From NCBI RefSeq assembly GCF_000715075.1, contig NC_134082.1:213020948-213084947 (forward strand): a DNA stretch of 64,000 nt, in the 5' to 3' direction. A program made the translations under genes and the position numbers. Source of the stretch: Nicotiana tabacum. Lineage: Eukaryota; Streptophyta; Magnoliopsida; Solanales; Solanaceae. Each line of letters begins with the position of its first letter. Within the stretch, counting starts at the first letter, position 1. Shown one piece after another: positions 1 through 10,955 of this stretch. Below the pieces are notes generated by a model, which searched no databases, was not told the DNA's origin, and was given only the letters and a program-made list of their open reading frames with translations.

Positions 1-1809
1 ATGGTGAATGGGAAATGAAATTTTTAAGTGAAATTTTAAGTTTCCCCCTTGACAATGGGACATTGTCCCATATTGGAAGAGGAAAAGGTTTTTATGGGTA
101 TATATACAATTGCTCTTCTTTTAGCTCTTAAAGAGTTAAGAAGAAGGCAAGCATCGCGCCGTCGTCGTCGCCTGGCTTCGGCTTCGACTTCGGATTAAAT
201 ATATGAAATATTATTAAATATTCGTTTTTTGTAAACGGAAAATTAATATTAAATCTAGCGGAATATTAATCGTTATCCGTTTTCCGTTTTTGTAACGGAA
301 ACGTTAAGGTTCCTCTTCAATTCTCGGATTATTATTGCGTAAATGGCCATTTATTTTATGGTATTTATGTTATAGCCATTTTACATAAACAACTCTTCTG
401 AAGAGTTGCACCTCCTCAGTTTGAGCTCAACATTAGCTATAAATACTAGTCCATTCTCTCAGATTTTTCATACGATTTTCTGAGTTCTCCTCCTTTCTTC
501 TGCATTGTTTTAACTTCAAAGAAAGCAACAGTAAGTGTGATTTTCTACCGAACTTTATGTTCGCTGAAACATTGGAGTTTGAAGTACCACTACACCAGTG
601 TGTAATTCGTTCTATCCTGGGAGGAAATAATCCACAACCTTGGGTACTAGGAGGGGGTTAACTTCCTTAAGGAAATACTGTAAATTCAGTGAGCTCGGAT
701 TAACTTCTGTTTCGTTTATATTAATGTTTATATGTTATTTTATTTTCTCTAAAATTGTTTTACAAATACAGTTTACCAACAAACTTAAGGAATTTAGTTT
801 ATTTTCTGTATTTGTGTTATATTCATTGTTCTGGAGACTAAAACCTTTGTGGTTTTCTACTCCGTTGGAGATTGAAATCTACATGATTTTAACATTTGTT
901 GTGTCATTCTTTTACAGAAATGACGAATGACAACGGGAACTAGACTGTTCCTATGGTAACTGCTAATGCATCGACAAGCCGAACAACACCGGTATTGGCA
1001 CCGGCAGAAAAATCCGAAAAATTTTTCGGGATTGATTTCAAGCTGTGGCAGCAGAAGATGTTCTTGTATTTGACTACATTAAGTCTATAGAAGTTCATTA
1101 AGGAAGATGTTCCTCTTCTGATTTTCTGTGCAAGAATTACATTCTTAGCGGACTGGAGGACGATCTGTATAACGTCTATAGTAATGTGGAGACGTCAAAA
1201 GAACTGTGGGTTGCGCTTGAAAGAAAATACAAAATTGAAGATGTCGGGTTGAAGAAATTCGTTGCCGCTAAATTTTTGGACTACAAAATGATGGATATCA
1301 AGTCTGTTATTATCCAAGTCCAGGAATTGCAAGTGATTATTCACGATCTCTTTGCTAAAGGTATAAGTCGAATTAATACTGATGTTGAAAGTATTAATTT
1401 TATTATTTTTACTAATAAAATTTTCATTGAAGGTCTTGTCAACAATGAAGCATTCCAAATTGCAGCGATGATTGAGAAGTTGTCTTTTTTGTGGAAGGAC
1501 TTCAAAAACTACTTGAAACACAAATGCAAGGAGATGTCCCTTGAAGATTTCATTATTCGGTTGAGAATCGAAGATGACAACAAAGCTGCTGAAAAAAAAA
1601 GGTCGTGGAAATTCAACAAATAATTGGAGCAAATTTTGTTGATGATACTTCTCAAAATAAGAGAAAGAGGAAGTATGCCTCTGGACCGAAAAGCAACCCA
1701 AGCAAGAAGCGGTTCAACCGAAATTGCTATAATTGTAGAAAAGCTGGATACAAATCTACAAATTTTTGTGCTCCGAAGAAAGACAAGAAGAAGGTTAAAT
1801 CCGTAAAAT
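1..1809 (+). mobile_element. Decayed Ty1/copia element: LTR end, leader and gag
   Basis: The left edge has LTR-like sequence with a short inverted pair (GGGACATTGTCCC, about 57-69) and a TATAAATA box at 438-445, then a leader and a broken gag frame. No protease, integrase or reverse transcriptase follows before unrelated sequence near 1.9 kb, so only the 5' part of an element survives here, possibly continuing left of the window. LTR limits cannot be fixed because no second LTR is visible. Assignment to copia rests on the gag-type protein described in the next entry. Confidence 0.6.
920..1809 (+). pseudogene. copia gag (UBN2/Retrotran_gag_2 type), broken
   Basis: Translation from the ATG at 920 reads a gag-like N-terminus (a KLWQQKMFLYLTTL-type segment is clear) but meets stops soon after the start and again near 1090. 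The best-preserved part, 1186-1623, is a 145-residue stretch typical of plant copia gag. It is followed in another frame (1605-1811) by a nucleocapsid-like basic region with CYNCRKAGYKSTNFC. A normal zinc knuckle is CX2CX4HX4C; here the histidine is tyrosine and the last spacing is off. In life gag would package the element RNA. Several stops and a frameshift make it non-functional. Confidence 0.7.
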
Positions 1810-2393
1810 GAGAAAAAAATAAATGAGATAAACGCGTTAGAATACGACCACAAAGAATGAAAATCGTGTAGCCCAATTAGAAATAGCCGCTCCAAAAAGA
1901 CTCAGAGCGCATTGCTTTAATTAAACAACAATATTCTTGTTTGGACCGTACGCAAATTGATTTCTGTCTCCACAAAATTACAACATATGTAAGTCATAGG
2001 CAAATTCAAAATTTGAAATTTTTGAGTTCTGAACTTAGTTATGTAACTCTTGCTCGTCGTAATTATTAAATTTAAAATTAATATACATATTTAATGAATT
2101 TTCTAAAAAAAACTATTGAATTGGAACGAACCCATAGCTACTTTAGCTCCGTCCTTGCATGCAACCAAATGCATAGGACTAGAAAAAACTTGAAAAGTAA
2201 TACTCTCTTGTTCCGCAGTAGTACTTTGTGTAGAACAATATACTGGTGAACAACTGACAGAATGTTTCCTTGATTCATAAATACTTACATATATAACTAG
2301 AGCTTGAACCAAATTAAACTAACCAAAATAACAAAGTAAAATAATATTGATGCAACCGCAAATGTACGATTTCTACAGAAGTAAATGCCGTGG

Positions 2394-2560
2394 TCTTTTT
2401 TTTTTAAATGTGGTGTCCGGTGCCCGCATGCGGGCCCGACTATTCCACAGGGCCCTGGATGCGCGACCATTTTTCAATGCCTCCAGTGGCCCTGGGGAGG
2501 CTCGAACCTGGGACCTTGAGGACGTCTTGTTTTTCTACTTGTGAGGTGAGGGTCATTATT
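2394..2560 (-). mobile_element. tRNA-derived SINE, minus strand
   Basis: On the minus strand the segment contains CCCAGGTTCGAGCCTC, a good match to the pol III B-box GGTTCRANNCC, and ends in an A-rich tract (T-run at 2395-2406 on the plus strand). A weak A-box-like stretch lies upstream of the B-box. Size and ends fit a plant SINE. The family is not identified and no target duplication was found. Confidence 0.45.
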
Positions 2561-3003
2561 AAACTCTATACGTATATGGTGAGGATAGAGCTATAACACT
2601 ATAACAATAATATTTGTGACAGAAAATTAGTTACAATTTCTCCACAAATTCGAGTGCCAGAAAATTGTGACGTAAGAATAAAATCGTTACAACTCCGTCT
2701 CAAATTGATGAATTTTGTCAACTAAGTTAAAATTGTCGCAAATCCATCACAAAATACTTTGTCATAAATTTATGATTTTCTTGTAGTTTATCACTCCACT
2801 GCAGCTCTATTTTGTCCTCATCGAATTAACTGGATTAAATTAGCAAAATAACTGTTAAGGAAATAGAAAAAAAAAGGGGGGAAATGAAAATTAACATTTA
2901 AGAGGCAAGTACGAAGAAACTTACGTTGATTAGAAATCATCAACTAAGGTTGACTAAGCGAGAAAATACAAGGAACACGAGATTTTGAATTGGGGTGTAC
3001 GCC

Positions 3004-3165
3004 GGGGCGAAGCTACACCACCTTTGTCGAAAAATTAGATTGCGTATAAAGGTAAAATATCAAAATTTAGAGGTACATAACATAAATCGAACATCTTTTA
3101 TCAGATTTTTTTTATTTAATTTAAATTTGAACTCCTTTAGAAAAATTCCTGACTTCGCCACGTGA
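3004..3165. mobile_element. MITE with GGCGAAGCTA / TTCGCCACG ends
   Basis: The segment opens with GGGGCGAAGCTACACC and closes with CCTGACTTCGCCACGTG, an inverted pair. The AT-rich interior resembles other copies of the family in this window (26756-26930, 28968-29150, 30703-31137). It is non-coding. No clean target duplication was seen. Confidence 0.4.
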
Positions 3166-3180
3166 GTACAATACATTACT

Positions 3181-3363
3181 ATATTAAGTAGCACTGCAAT
3201 TTCAGTCTCAAGCTTCGACATCTTCCTCATTTGAATAACTATCAATGAGAGGACCAATAGATAAGGTCACGAGTCTGCCTCAGTGACCAACAAATTACTA
3301 CATTAATTGGAAAACATTCCAGTTTTCATTTTCTAATGAAGTCTTCATTACTGTAAAAGATTG
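3181..3363 (+). promoter_or_regulatory. Conserved upstream block of LHT-a
   Basis: Two short stretches, at 3181-3205 (ATATTAAGTAGCACTGCAAT...) and 3344-3363 (CATTACTGTAAAAGATTG), recur in the same order upstream of LHT-b (21383 and 21581) and LHT-c (25861 and 25951). They are therefore inherited parts of the duplicated unit. Here they sit about 1.5 kb from the ATG, with a LINE fragment in between. A regulatory role is inference; simple shared ancestry could explain them. Confidence 0.5.
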
Positions 3364-3597
3364 AAAAGGAGAGGTACTATGAAAGTTTTGTAGAGAGAAA
3401 ATACTTCAATACATTTTCAGAATGTGATATCTTTTATAGTAGATAATCGAAGGCAAAATATAAAAAGATCCAAAGGAGTTAATGCGCTTATATATTTCTT
3501 AATAACGTTCTATATATGTGCGCATTTTTCTTTTAATTAATTGATTATAACTATATAATATGTTGTTTTATAATTAAGAAATTGGAGACTTAGAAAA

Positions 3598-4052
3598 GTA
3601 GAAGTATTGGGGAGAGGTGATTAGACAAGGTATGTCGTTGCTCCAGCTCACTGAGGACACGACCATAGATAAGAATGTGTGGAGGTTGAGAATCAAGACA
3701 AAGGGTTAGGATAGGTCGCATAGCGTTGTCCTTCTCTGTAACAATGGCTTTAGTACATGAGTTAGTGTTATTTATATATTTTCATATTTCTTGACTTCTG
3801 TGTTTACTTGTCGTTGCTTTCGTTCCGGCCTTCTGATTACAATACTCAGTTTTAGTTTTGTATCTTTGTATTTTTGCTTTGGTTTTCTAATTGGTGTGCT
3901 TGTTGCTGCCCTTATTTTTAGTTTTCCTATGCCGAGGGTCTTCCGGAAACAGTCTCTCTGCCTTGTTGAAGGTAAGGGGTAATTAAGGTTTGCATACATA
4001 CTACCTCTCCAGAACCCACTTGTGAGTTATACTGGGTCTATTGTTGTTGTTA
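3598..4052 (+). mobile_element. 5'-truncated RTE-type LINE (3' end only)
   Basis: The sequence aligns by eye with the last part of the LINE at 12-16.2 kb. The final ORF region (GGGGAGAGGTGATTAGACAAG, then AAGAATGTGTGGAGGTTGAG), the 3' UTR and the tail with TTG repeats all correspond. Imperfect 13-bp direct repeats at 3585-3597 (GAGACTTAGAAAA) and 4053-4065 (GAGGTTTAGAAAA) fit a target duplication. Short ORFs inside it are not genes. Confidence 0.75.
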
Positions 4053-4065
4053 GAGGTTTAGAAAA

Positions 4066-4863
4066 TTACATATATATATTGTTTTTTAAAATATATTGTC
4101 TATTTTCTTTGCGTTTTGGTCTATTTTAAATGTTGATTTGACTTTAAAAATATCAAAACTGAATTTTTAGGCTTGTTTTGTATATCTCTGTTATTTATTA
4201 AATTGAGTATGAACGCAGGAATTTCTCCTTCATTATCACGGAATCACTTGTTTATTTAAAAGGCAATAATTAATTCAGTTAGTATGCCTATATTTTTTGT
4301 AACATAAAAACATTATATGATGCAACTTTGAACAAACTATTGCAGGCCGGAGAATAAAATGAGTAATGCAAAATTCGTGGAATTTTCCTAGAAGACTTAT
4401 ATACAGCTAATCAGAAAATAACTCTTGAGTCAAAATAATTATTAGTATGAGTATAAACAAATAGCAAAGAGACTGATGGCAACTTGTAATATATAGTAGT
4501 ATCAAATTCATCGTCTTCGTTAACGACTATTAGTATTTTTTTTTTAAAATTCAAAGTCAAATAAAAACGTCACCTTCAATCTCTACTTGTTAATTTATAT
4601 ATAGTAGGTCCTCTCTGGGTTTTTTTTCCCATTTTAAATACTACGAAACCAGCTAACGACTGAGAATTCTAAATAATTTTCACAGCTAAGAGTATATGTA
4701 GTTTTGTTTATATAAGACACAAAGCTTCGATATTTTTCTTAGTGTTCCATTTTTCATTCTATATAGTCTTCAGTTTTCTATCTTCTTCGTCTCCTTGGCT
4801 TCTTCTCTTTTTAAATTATTGGGAAGTTTAATATCTATAAGCACAAGTCCATAACCTGTAGCC
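4066..4863. other. LHT-a proximal upstream region
   Basis: AT-rich DNA with no ORF of interest. The only recognisable signal is a TATA box (TATATAA, 4709-4715) about 150 bp before the LHT-a ATG, followed by a pyrimidine-rich stretch that would be 5' UTR. Confidence 0.5.
4709..4715 (+). promoter_or_regulatory. TATA box of LHT-a
   Basis: TATATAA in the context TTTATATAAGACAC. Transcription would begin near 4740-4750, leaving a leader of roughly 120 nt before GCCATGG, a favourable start context. Confidence 0.5.
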
Positions 4864-7800
4864 ATGGGAACTCAAGCTCCTTCAGATCCCAACTACAACA
4901 ATGACAAGGTAAGTCTCTCTCTTTGTCCTTTTCTTTTCTTGAGCCGAGGATCTTTCGGAAACAGTATCTCTATTCCTTTGGGGTAGGGTTAAGGTCTGCG
5001 TACACACTACCTTCTTCAGACCCCATTAGTGAGATTTTACTGGTTTGTTGTTGTTGTCTCTGCAAATATGTACGAATCTAACATATATACATTGATAGTA
5101 CAGTCAAATTAACCTTTCTATAACAAGCTCGTTTGTTATATTTTTGGATATTATAACGAATTGCTGCTATAGAAAATATATATTATAACAGATCATGAAA
5201 TGTGATTTCGAGAAAACTTAGTTTTTATAGTGAAAAAGTGTTATATAACGATATTATTATAAAGAGGTCTCAGTGTATAAGGAATTTTTACAATACCAAG
5301 TATATTTTGCCTGTTAGCTTTCCTTATTTTTGATTATTCTTCCTACATTTTGGACATGATCGAGTTACACGTAGTTATATACTATTATTTAGTCTATTTG
5401 ATAGTGTAAAACATGTTACTCCCTCCGTTTCGATTTAGATAAGACATTTTGCTTATCGAGATTCAAACTGTATGAAGTTTGACTCATATTTTAAAATATA
5501 TTTCGTTATCATATTAACATGAGAAAAGTTGCAACTTATAGCACTTTTCGTATAGTTTTGAATATCTAAATTTTAATTTTAAAATACTAAGTTGAATTAA
5601 TTTAATTTAGCTTCAAAATTTAGTCAAATTAACTCTCGATAAGCGAAATGTGTCATCTGAAAACAGAGGAAGTATATAAAAACTTTATATGATGTGGATA
5701 TCAAGAATTTACATAAATATTGTTTGAGATTTGCTAAATATATGAAAAGCTTGGTTGAATTTTTTAGATCTTGAAGTAAAACTGTCTCTCATTTCTGTGT
5801 TCATTTATTGTTTCCAGCTTTTTCTCTTTTCGGTTTACGAAACAATATTGAAGCTTTGGTTAATGAGAAAAATGTGAACTTTCCTACCTTTTTCTTGTTT
5901 GTTTTGTGGTCTAGAATCAATCTTGAACCAGTCAAACTTATATTATTTCTATTTTTCTTAAATATAGTGGTTTAATTTCCATCTTTAAATTAAGTTTAAG
6001 CTATGTGTTAAATGGTTGACGTTGCATGTGTGTACATCACGTTAGATGAGTAGGGTACTTCAAAAAAAAATATTAATGAATAACGACGTTAAATACACGG
6101 CAAATTGGGTAGAGACGTGCCATGAGCAAATCATTTCAACCTTTCAGTTGACTTTCTATACTATACAATCTGCTAATAAGAAGCAATATTAGTTTATTAC
6201 TAGTGGGTCACATGGATTATGTATTTAAAATCGGAAAAATGATACTGTGTAGCCGCTGTAAAAATAATAGTCTAAAAAATTATATAAAATTTGTATATTT
6301 TTTTGTATATATATATATATATACACGCACATTCTGTATGCTATATATAAAAGTTATACAAATTTTATATACTTTTTCGACTGCCAGATATAAATAGTTT
6401 CTGGCGCGGGCCAAAAATGATAATACCCTTTAAAATCCTTTTGTCTTTTTCCAGTATTTTAAGCCAAATTTCACGTTACTTTGCATCTGAATCCATTTGC
6501 AACAATCAGAAGAAAATTTTAAATTTTTTTAATTAGCTGAAAAAAATGGTTATGAAAAATGAAATAGTAAAAACTGAAACAAAGTTATCTGTTACTTAGG
6601 TTTGAATATCACGAAAATATCCTTTGAGTGGCTCTGCAGACTACATACCTATGAAGTCTTGGGAAGTTTCTTTCTCATTACATTTTATTGTTTAAAGCAA
6701 TTACTTTTCGGACTTAAATTATATACACCGACACTGTAAAAAAATTTGATACACAAGTGTAATTAACCGATTGTAGTAAATTACTTGCCATAATTTTTAC
6801 TATATTTTTTGGTCTGCTACTGTACTGTGTTTACCGTCTTCAACTTTATATTCAAATCTTTGTAAAATTCAACCTAGAATTGGAACTACAATCAAACCTC
6901 TCTATAACAGTATCGTTTGTTCCAATATTTGTTGGCTGCTATAGTGAAATGTTGTTATAGAGAATATATATTATAACATAATGTAAAAATCGATTCCAAA
7001 AAAACTTTGCTTTTATAGTGAATAGCTATTATATAAAAATGCTGTTACAGTGAGGTCTGACTGTATAATCAAATGACAGGTTGATACAAGAACTGCAGAA
7101 GAGAAGGCAATCGATGCGTGGCTTCCCATTACTTCTTCTAGGAATGCAAAATGGTGGTATTCAGCATTTCACAATGTTACTGCTATGGTTGGTGCTGGTG
7201 TTCTCAGTCTTCCTTATGCCATGTCAGAGCTTGGATGGTACAATTCTCTCTTTTTGCCATTTTTATCATTTAAAGATCGGAAAAGGGTCAATTATACTCC
7301 TGTACTATTAGAAAAGATTTAAATGTACCATCTTGTTATACTTTGAGTTCATATACACTCCTTTCGTTATACTATTGGTTCAAATATACCCCTTTTCCTT
7401 AAATTTGTCCAAAGTGGACATCCAATGCTACGTGGCACTGATATTTGATGAGGTGGATGTCACATGGCTTGCCACCTCAACGCCCCTAACCCATTTTATT
7501 CCTCCCTTCTATCTTTTTCCGCCATTAAAATTTTCTTCCCCTTCGTCACTATTGCCACCATTACCGCTACCATGAAAATATTGTATTTCAAATTTTAGTC
7601 TTTTATATATGGATTAGGGACGTTGAGGTGGCATACCATGTGACATTTACCTTATCAAATATCAGTGCCATGTAGGATTAGATGTCCAGATTGGACAAAC
7701 TTAACAAAAGAAGTGGTATATTTGAACCAATAGTATTACGACAGGGGTATATTTGGACTCAAAGTATAATAAAGGATATATTTAAACATTTTCTCATAGT

Positions 7801-10028
7801 ATAGGAGTATATTTGGCACTTTGTCGTTTAAAGATTATCAAGACACTATTGTTGGACGATATCAGCAATGAATTTAAGTAATATACACTGACAATATTGT
7901 AATTTCAGGGGACCCGGTGTCACAGTGATGGTAGTATCTTGGATTGTTACTTTGTATACACTATGGCAAATGGTTGAAATGCATGAAATGGTTCCAGGGA
8001 AACGTTTCGATAGATATCATGAATTAGGGCAACATGCTTTTGGAGAAAAACTTGGCCTATGGATTGTTGTGCCACAGCAGTTAATTGTTGAAGTTGGTGT
8101 TGACATTGTTTATATGGTAACTGGAGGAAGATCACTAATGAAGGTCCACGAATTGGTTTGCAAAAAAAACGAAGACAATATCCATTGCACCAAAGATATT
8201 AAACTTTCCTACTTCATTATGATCTTTGCCTCTGTTCATTTTGTGCTTTCCCATCTTCCCAATTTCAATTCCATATCTGGTGTCTCTTTGGCTGCCGCAG
8301 TAATGTCCCTAAGGTATGCTTATTGTTTCCTTTTCCTCCCTCGATCATGTATAATATATGTATACTTTGCGTATATTCTATCTATACCAATTAGAAAGAG
8401 TAAACAGTGAACCCCTGACTTTCTCTAAGATGAGATGCGACTTAAACAATAGGCAAAATTCCCTTCATAAAAGCTACGAAAATAAGTTAGAAATTTGCTT
8501 ATTTGTTCACTTCTTTAAATATCGATATTTTACTAACATGTTTTTTTTTAATGTCGGACAATGAAGTTATTCTACAATCGCTTGGGGGGCATCAGTAAAG
8601 AAGGGTGTACAATCGGATGTAGATTACGGGTACAAGGCTCACAGCACGTCAGGAACTGTTTTCAACTTTCTGAGTGGATTGGGAGAAGTGGCTTTTGCAT
8701 ATGCGGGTCATAACGTGGTTTTGGAGATTCAAGCAACAATCCCTTCAACACCTGAAAAACCTTCGAAAATACCTATGTGGAGAGGAGTTGTTGTTGCTTA
8801 CATAGTTGTGGCTCTGTGTTACTTCCCTGTCGCATTTATTGGCTATTGGATGTTTGGGAATTCAGTATCAGACAATATTCTCGTGTCTTTGGAGAAACCT
8901 ACTTGGCTCATTGTCATGGCTAACATGTTTGTCGTCGTCCATGTTATTGGGAGCTATCAGGTATACAATGTTCTGATCTAAATTGGAAAGTTTCAGTTAT
9001 GTTTAAACAGCGCGTATAATTTTACCTTATGATTTTGTAGATCTACGCAATGCCAGTGTTTGACATGATCGAGACTGTGCTTGTTAAGAAACTTAGGTTC
9101 AGGCCTACTTGGTACTTGAGATTTGTTACCAGAAATATTTATGTTGGTATGTTACTTGCCTTCATTTACTATAAAAATTTGAAGTACTTAGAATTTAGAA
9201 ACCTTATATTAGTGCCTTTGGACTTATTGCAGCTTTCACAATGTTTGTTGGAATCACCTTCCCTTTCTTTGGGGGACTTCTTGGATTCTTTGGAGGATTT
9301 GCTTTTGCTCCAACAACTTATTTTGTAAGTGATTTACAAAAGATCTTTTCCAATCTCCTTGTAGTGTTGAAAATAAATGTAAAGGGTTAGTATAGGTGAG
9401 CGTTGTCCTCTCTGTGTATTGTCGTATTCCTTGACTTCTGTTAGTACTTGTTGTTGTTGTCATCTCGGCTTTCTGATTATCGTATCTACTGTTAGTTTTG
9501 TATTTTTGCTCCGTTTCTTCAATTGATATGCTTGTCGTTGTCCTTCTTTTATCTTTTCTGATCCAAGAGTCTACCGAAAAAAGCCTCTCTGCCTTCTTGA
9601 AGATAGGGGTAAGATCTGCGTACAGTCTACCCTCCCCAGACCTCACTAGTGAGATTATACTGCGTTGTTGTTGTTATTGTTATTGTTGTTGTCGTCGTCT
9701 TCTTTGTAGTGTAGATTTCAGACGTCTTATTGGGAAACTTTGTTTTTTGTTTCTTCAGCTTCCTTGCATCATGTGGCTTGCAATCTACAAGCCAAGGAGA
9801 TGGAGTCTCTCTTGGATTACTAATTGGGTAAAGTGCAACTTAGTTAATCTGCCGTTGGTAGTTTCAATTTTGTTTTTTTGCCTTTTTATACACTTGAAAA
9901 TGACGATTAATATGTTCTTTTTATGACAGATTTGCATAATTTTTGGAGTTTTATTGATGGTTTTAGCACCAATTGGTGGTTTGAGATCTATCATAGTACA
10001 AGCCAAGACCTACAAATTTTACAATTAG
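4864..10028 (+). CDS. LHT1-like: LHT-a: lysine/histidine transporter-like amino acid permease
   Basis: Coding exons: 4864-4908, 7080-7237, 7909-8313, 8567-8960, 9041-9146, 9233-9324, 9759-9827, 9930-10028. All junctions are GT-AG and the phases close, giving 455 residues, near the usual LHT1 size. It belongs to the amino acid/auxin permease (AAAP) family, whose LHT members import neutral and acidic amino acids with protons at the plasma membrane. Seen: hydrophobic multi-span protein; [11 protein letters not shown] at about 53-63; [15 protein letters not shown] in exon 3; [24 protein letters not shown] and [12 protein letters not shown] further on. The start is [10 protein letters not shown], in a good context. 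Exon 3 is 405 nt, 18 longer than in the two paralogues (six extra residues around KKNEDN). Introns 1, 2 and 6 are enlarged by repeats. No disabling change was seen. Confidence 0.93.
4940..5060 (+). mobile_element. TS-SINE/RTE tail fragment in LHT-a intron 1
   Basis: Contains GAGCCGAGGATCTTTCGGAA, then TTAAGGTCTGCGTACACACT, and ends with TTG repeats. This is the 3' module shared by TS SINEs and the RTE LINE of this window. The 5' part is missing, so SINE and LINE origin cannot be told apart. Confidence 0.7.
5101..5275. mobile_element. 175-bp MITE, copy 1 (LHT-a intron 1)
   Basis: Flanked by TA/TA (5099-5100, 5276-5277). The ends are related inverted repeats (CAGTCAAATTAACCTTTCTATAAC... and ...GAGGTCTCAGTG). 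The same element occurs at 6889-7063 (also exactly 175 bp between TA sites) and at 25172-25331. Non-coding and AT-rich. A TA duplication suggests a Tc1/mariner (Stowaway-type) mobiliser. Confidence 0.65.
5419..5672. mobile_element. Stowaway-type MITE in LHT-a intron 1
   Basis: Begins CTCCCTCCGTTTCGATTTAG, the hallmark Stowaway end, and finishes with the diverged complement (AAACAGAGGAAG). It is flanked by TA on both sides (5417-5418, 5673-5674). 254 bp, no coding capacity. Confidence 0.85.
6889..7063. mobile_element. 175-bp MITE, copy 2 (LHT-a intron 1, near exon 2)
   Basis: CAATCAAACCTCTCTATAAC at the left pairs with the complement of GAGGTCTGACTG at the right; TA flanks at 6887-6888 and 7064-7065. 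It ends only 16 bp before LHT-a exon 2, so it lies in the branch-point/polypyrimidine zone of intron 1. Confidence 0.7.
7278..7826. mobile_element. 549-bp MITE with 9-bp target duplication (MULE-like), LHT-a intron 2
   Basis: Long terminal inverted repeats of at least about 120 bp are readable (left CGGAAAAGGGTCAATTATAC; right end complementary). The perfect 9-bp direct repeat TTTAAAGAT lies at 7269-7277 and 7827-7835. A 9-bp duplication is characteristic of Mutator-like elements. The element makes up most of the 671-bp intron 2. Confidence 0.8.
9368..9703 (+). mobile_element. 5'-truncated RTE LINE in LHT-a intron 6
   Basis: Matches the 3' end of the full LINE and the fragment at 3598-4052 (AAAGGGTTAG..., then AAGATCTGCGTACAGTCTAC, then TTG/TTA repeats). 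A perfect 9-bp direct repeat TTGTAGTGT flanks it (9359-9367, 9704-9712). Same orientation as the host gene. Confidence 0.8.
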
Positions 10029-10442
10029 AGATCTCTTTCTTGGTAAGGAGAAGTTTGTATCAATATTCAAGTCCAAAAAAATGGCGACGATTATGCCGAA
10101 AACGAGAGGAAACTGATTAAAATTCTTATATAGAAATGGAATATGTTTTATCGCACAGAAATTTCTGGCTAGATACTGCCTTGGTGTGTTTTGGCTTATA
10201 ACTTTTTACAGTATAGGTTTTCTTCATGTGTAAAATTATGATTAATATCATATTGACATCGAAATCATTGTCAAAATGGCATCTTTGGATGTCTCAATTT
10301 CTCTCTTTGTTTCTGATAAACCATCTAAGATATCGTAGGCATTCTAGACTTTGGATTCAATCTTTAGTCTTTTAAGCCAAGATTTACCAATTTGGTTGTA
10401 AAGCATGGTAATTTTGTTGTGAGAGTTCATGTTACAAATTCA

Positions 10443-10955
10443 CGTAAAAATAGCACGGGCTAGATAGTTTTCGGATTGGTCATTAAAAATAGTCAACATT
10501 TGCAAAGTCATTGAAAAATAGCCACTATTTTGCTGCAATACAAAAAGTTCCTGCATAATATACTGGAGATCGGTGCACCTGTGTATGAACTTCCAGCATA
10601 TTATGCTGGAACTCCAACACACGAAAAGTTTCCAGCATAATACACTGGAGATTGGAGCACCTGTGTAAGAATTTCCAGCGTATTATGCTGGATCGGTATA
10701 TTATACTAGAAGTCCAGTATATTATGCTGGAACTCCGGTATAATATACTGGAGTTCCAACAATAATATACTGGAGATCCGGTATACTTATGCTGGAACTC
10801 CAGTATATTATGTTGGAGTATTTTCCTAATTTTGAATAGTGTTTTCATTCAGATTTTTCTTTACATGAAAAGTGGCTAAATTTCGATTACTTTTGAAACT
10901 GTGACTATTTTTGAATGACCACTTGTAAATCTGACTATTTTTGAATTTCTCGCCA
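10443..10955. mobile_element. Foldback element A with CCAGCATAATATACTGG array
   Basis: The core (about 10550-10825) is a run of degenerate units around TCCAGCATAATATACTGGA, itself nearly palindromic. Unique flanks read AAATAGCACGGGCTAG on the left and AAAGTGGCTAAATTTCG on the right. The same element, inverted, occupies 23943-24537 in LHT-b intron 6. ORFs in it are artefacts of the repeat. The superfamily is not identified. Confidence 0.65.

Noticed and set aside
2103..2312. Minus-strand 69-residue ORF (ends ...AMGSFQFNSFF)
   Set aside because: Composition is plausible for a terminal exon, but no domain, splice partner or promoter was found. Left uncalled.
10525..10848. ORFs in the CCAGCATAATATACTGG arrays (also 24115-24456)
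   Set aside because: Repetitive peptides produced by the palindromic repeat in both orientations.
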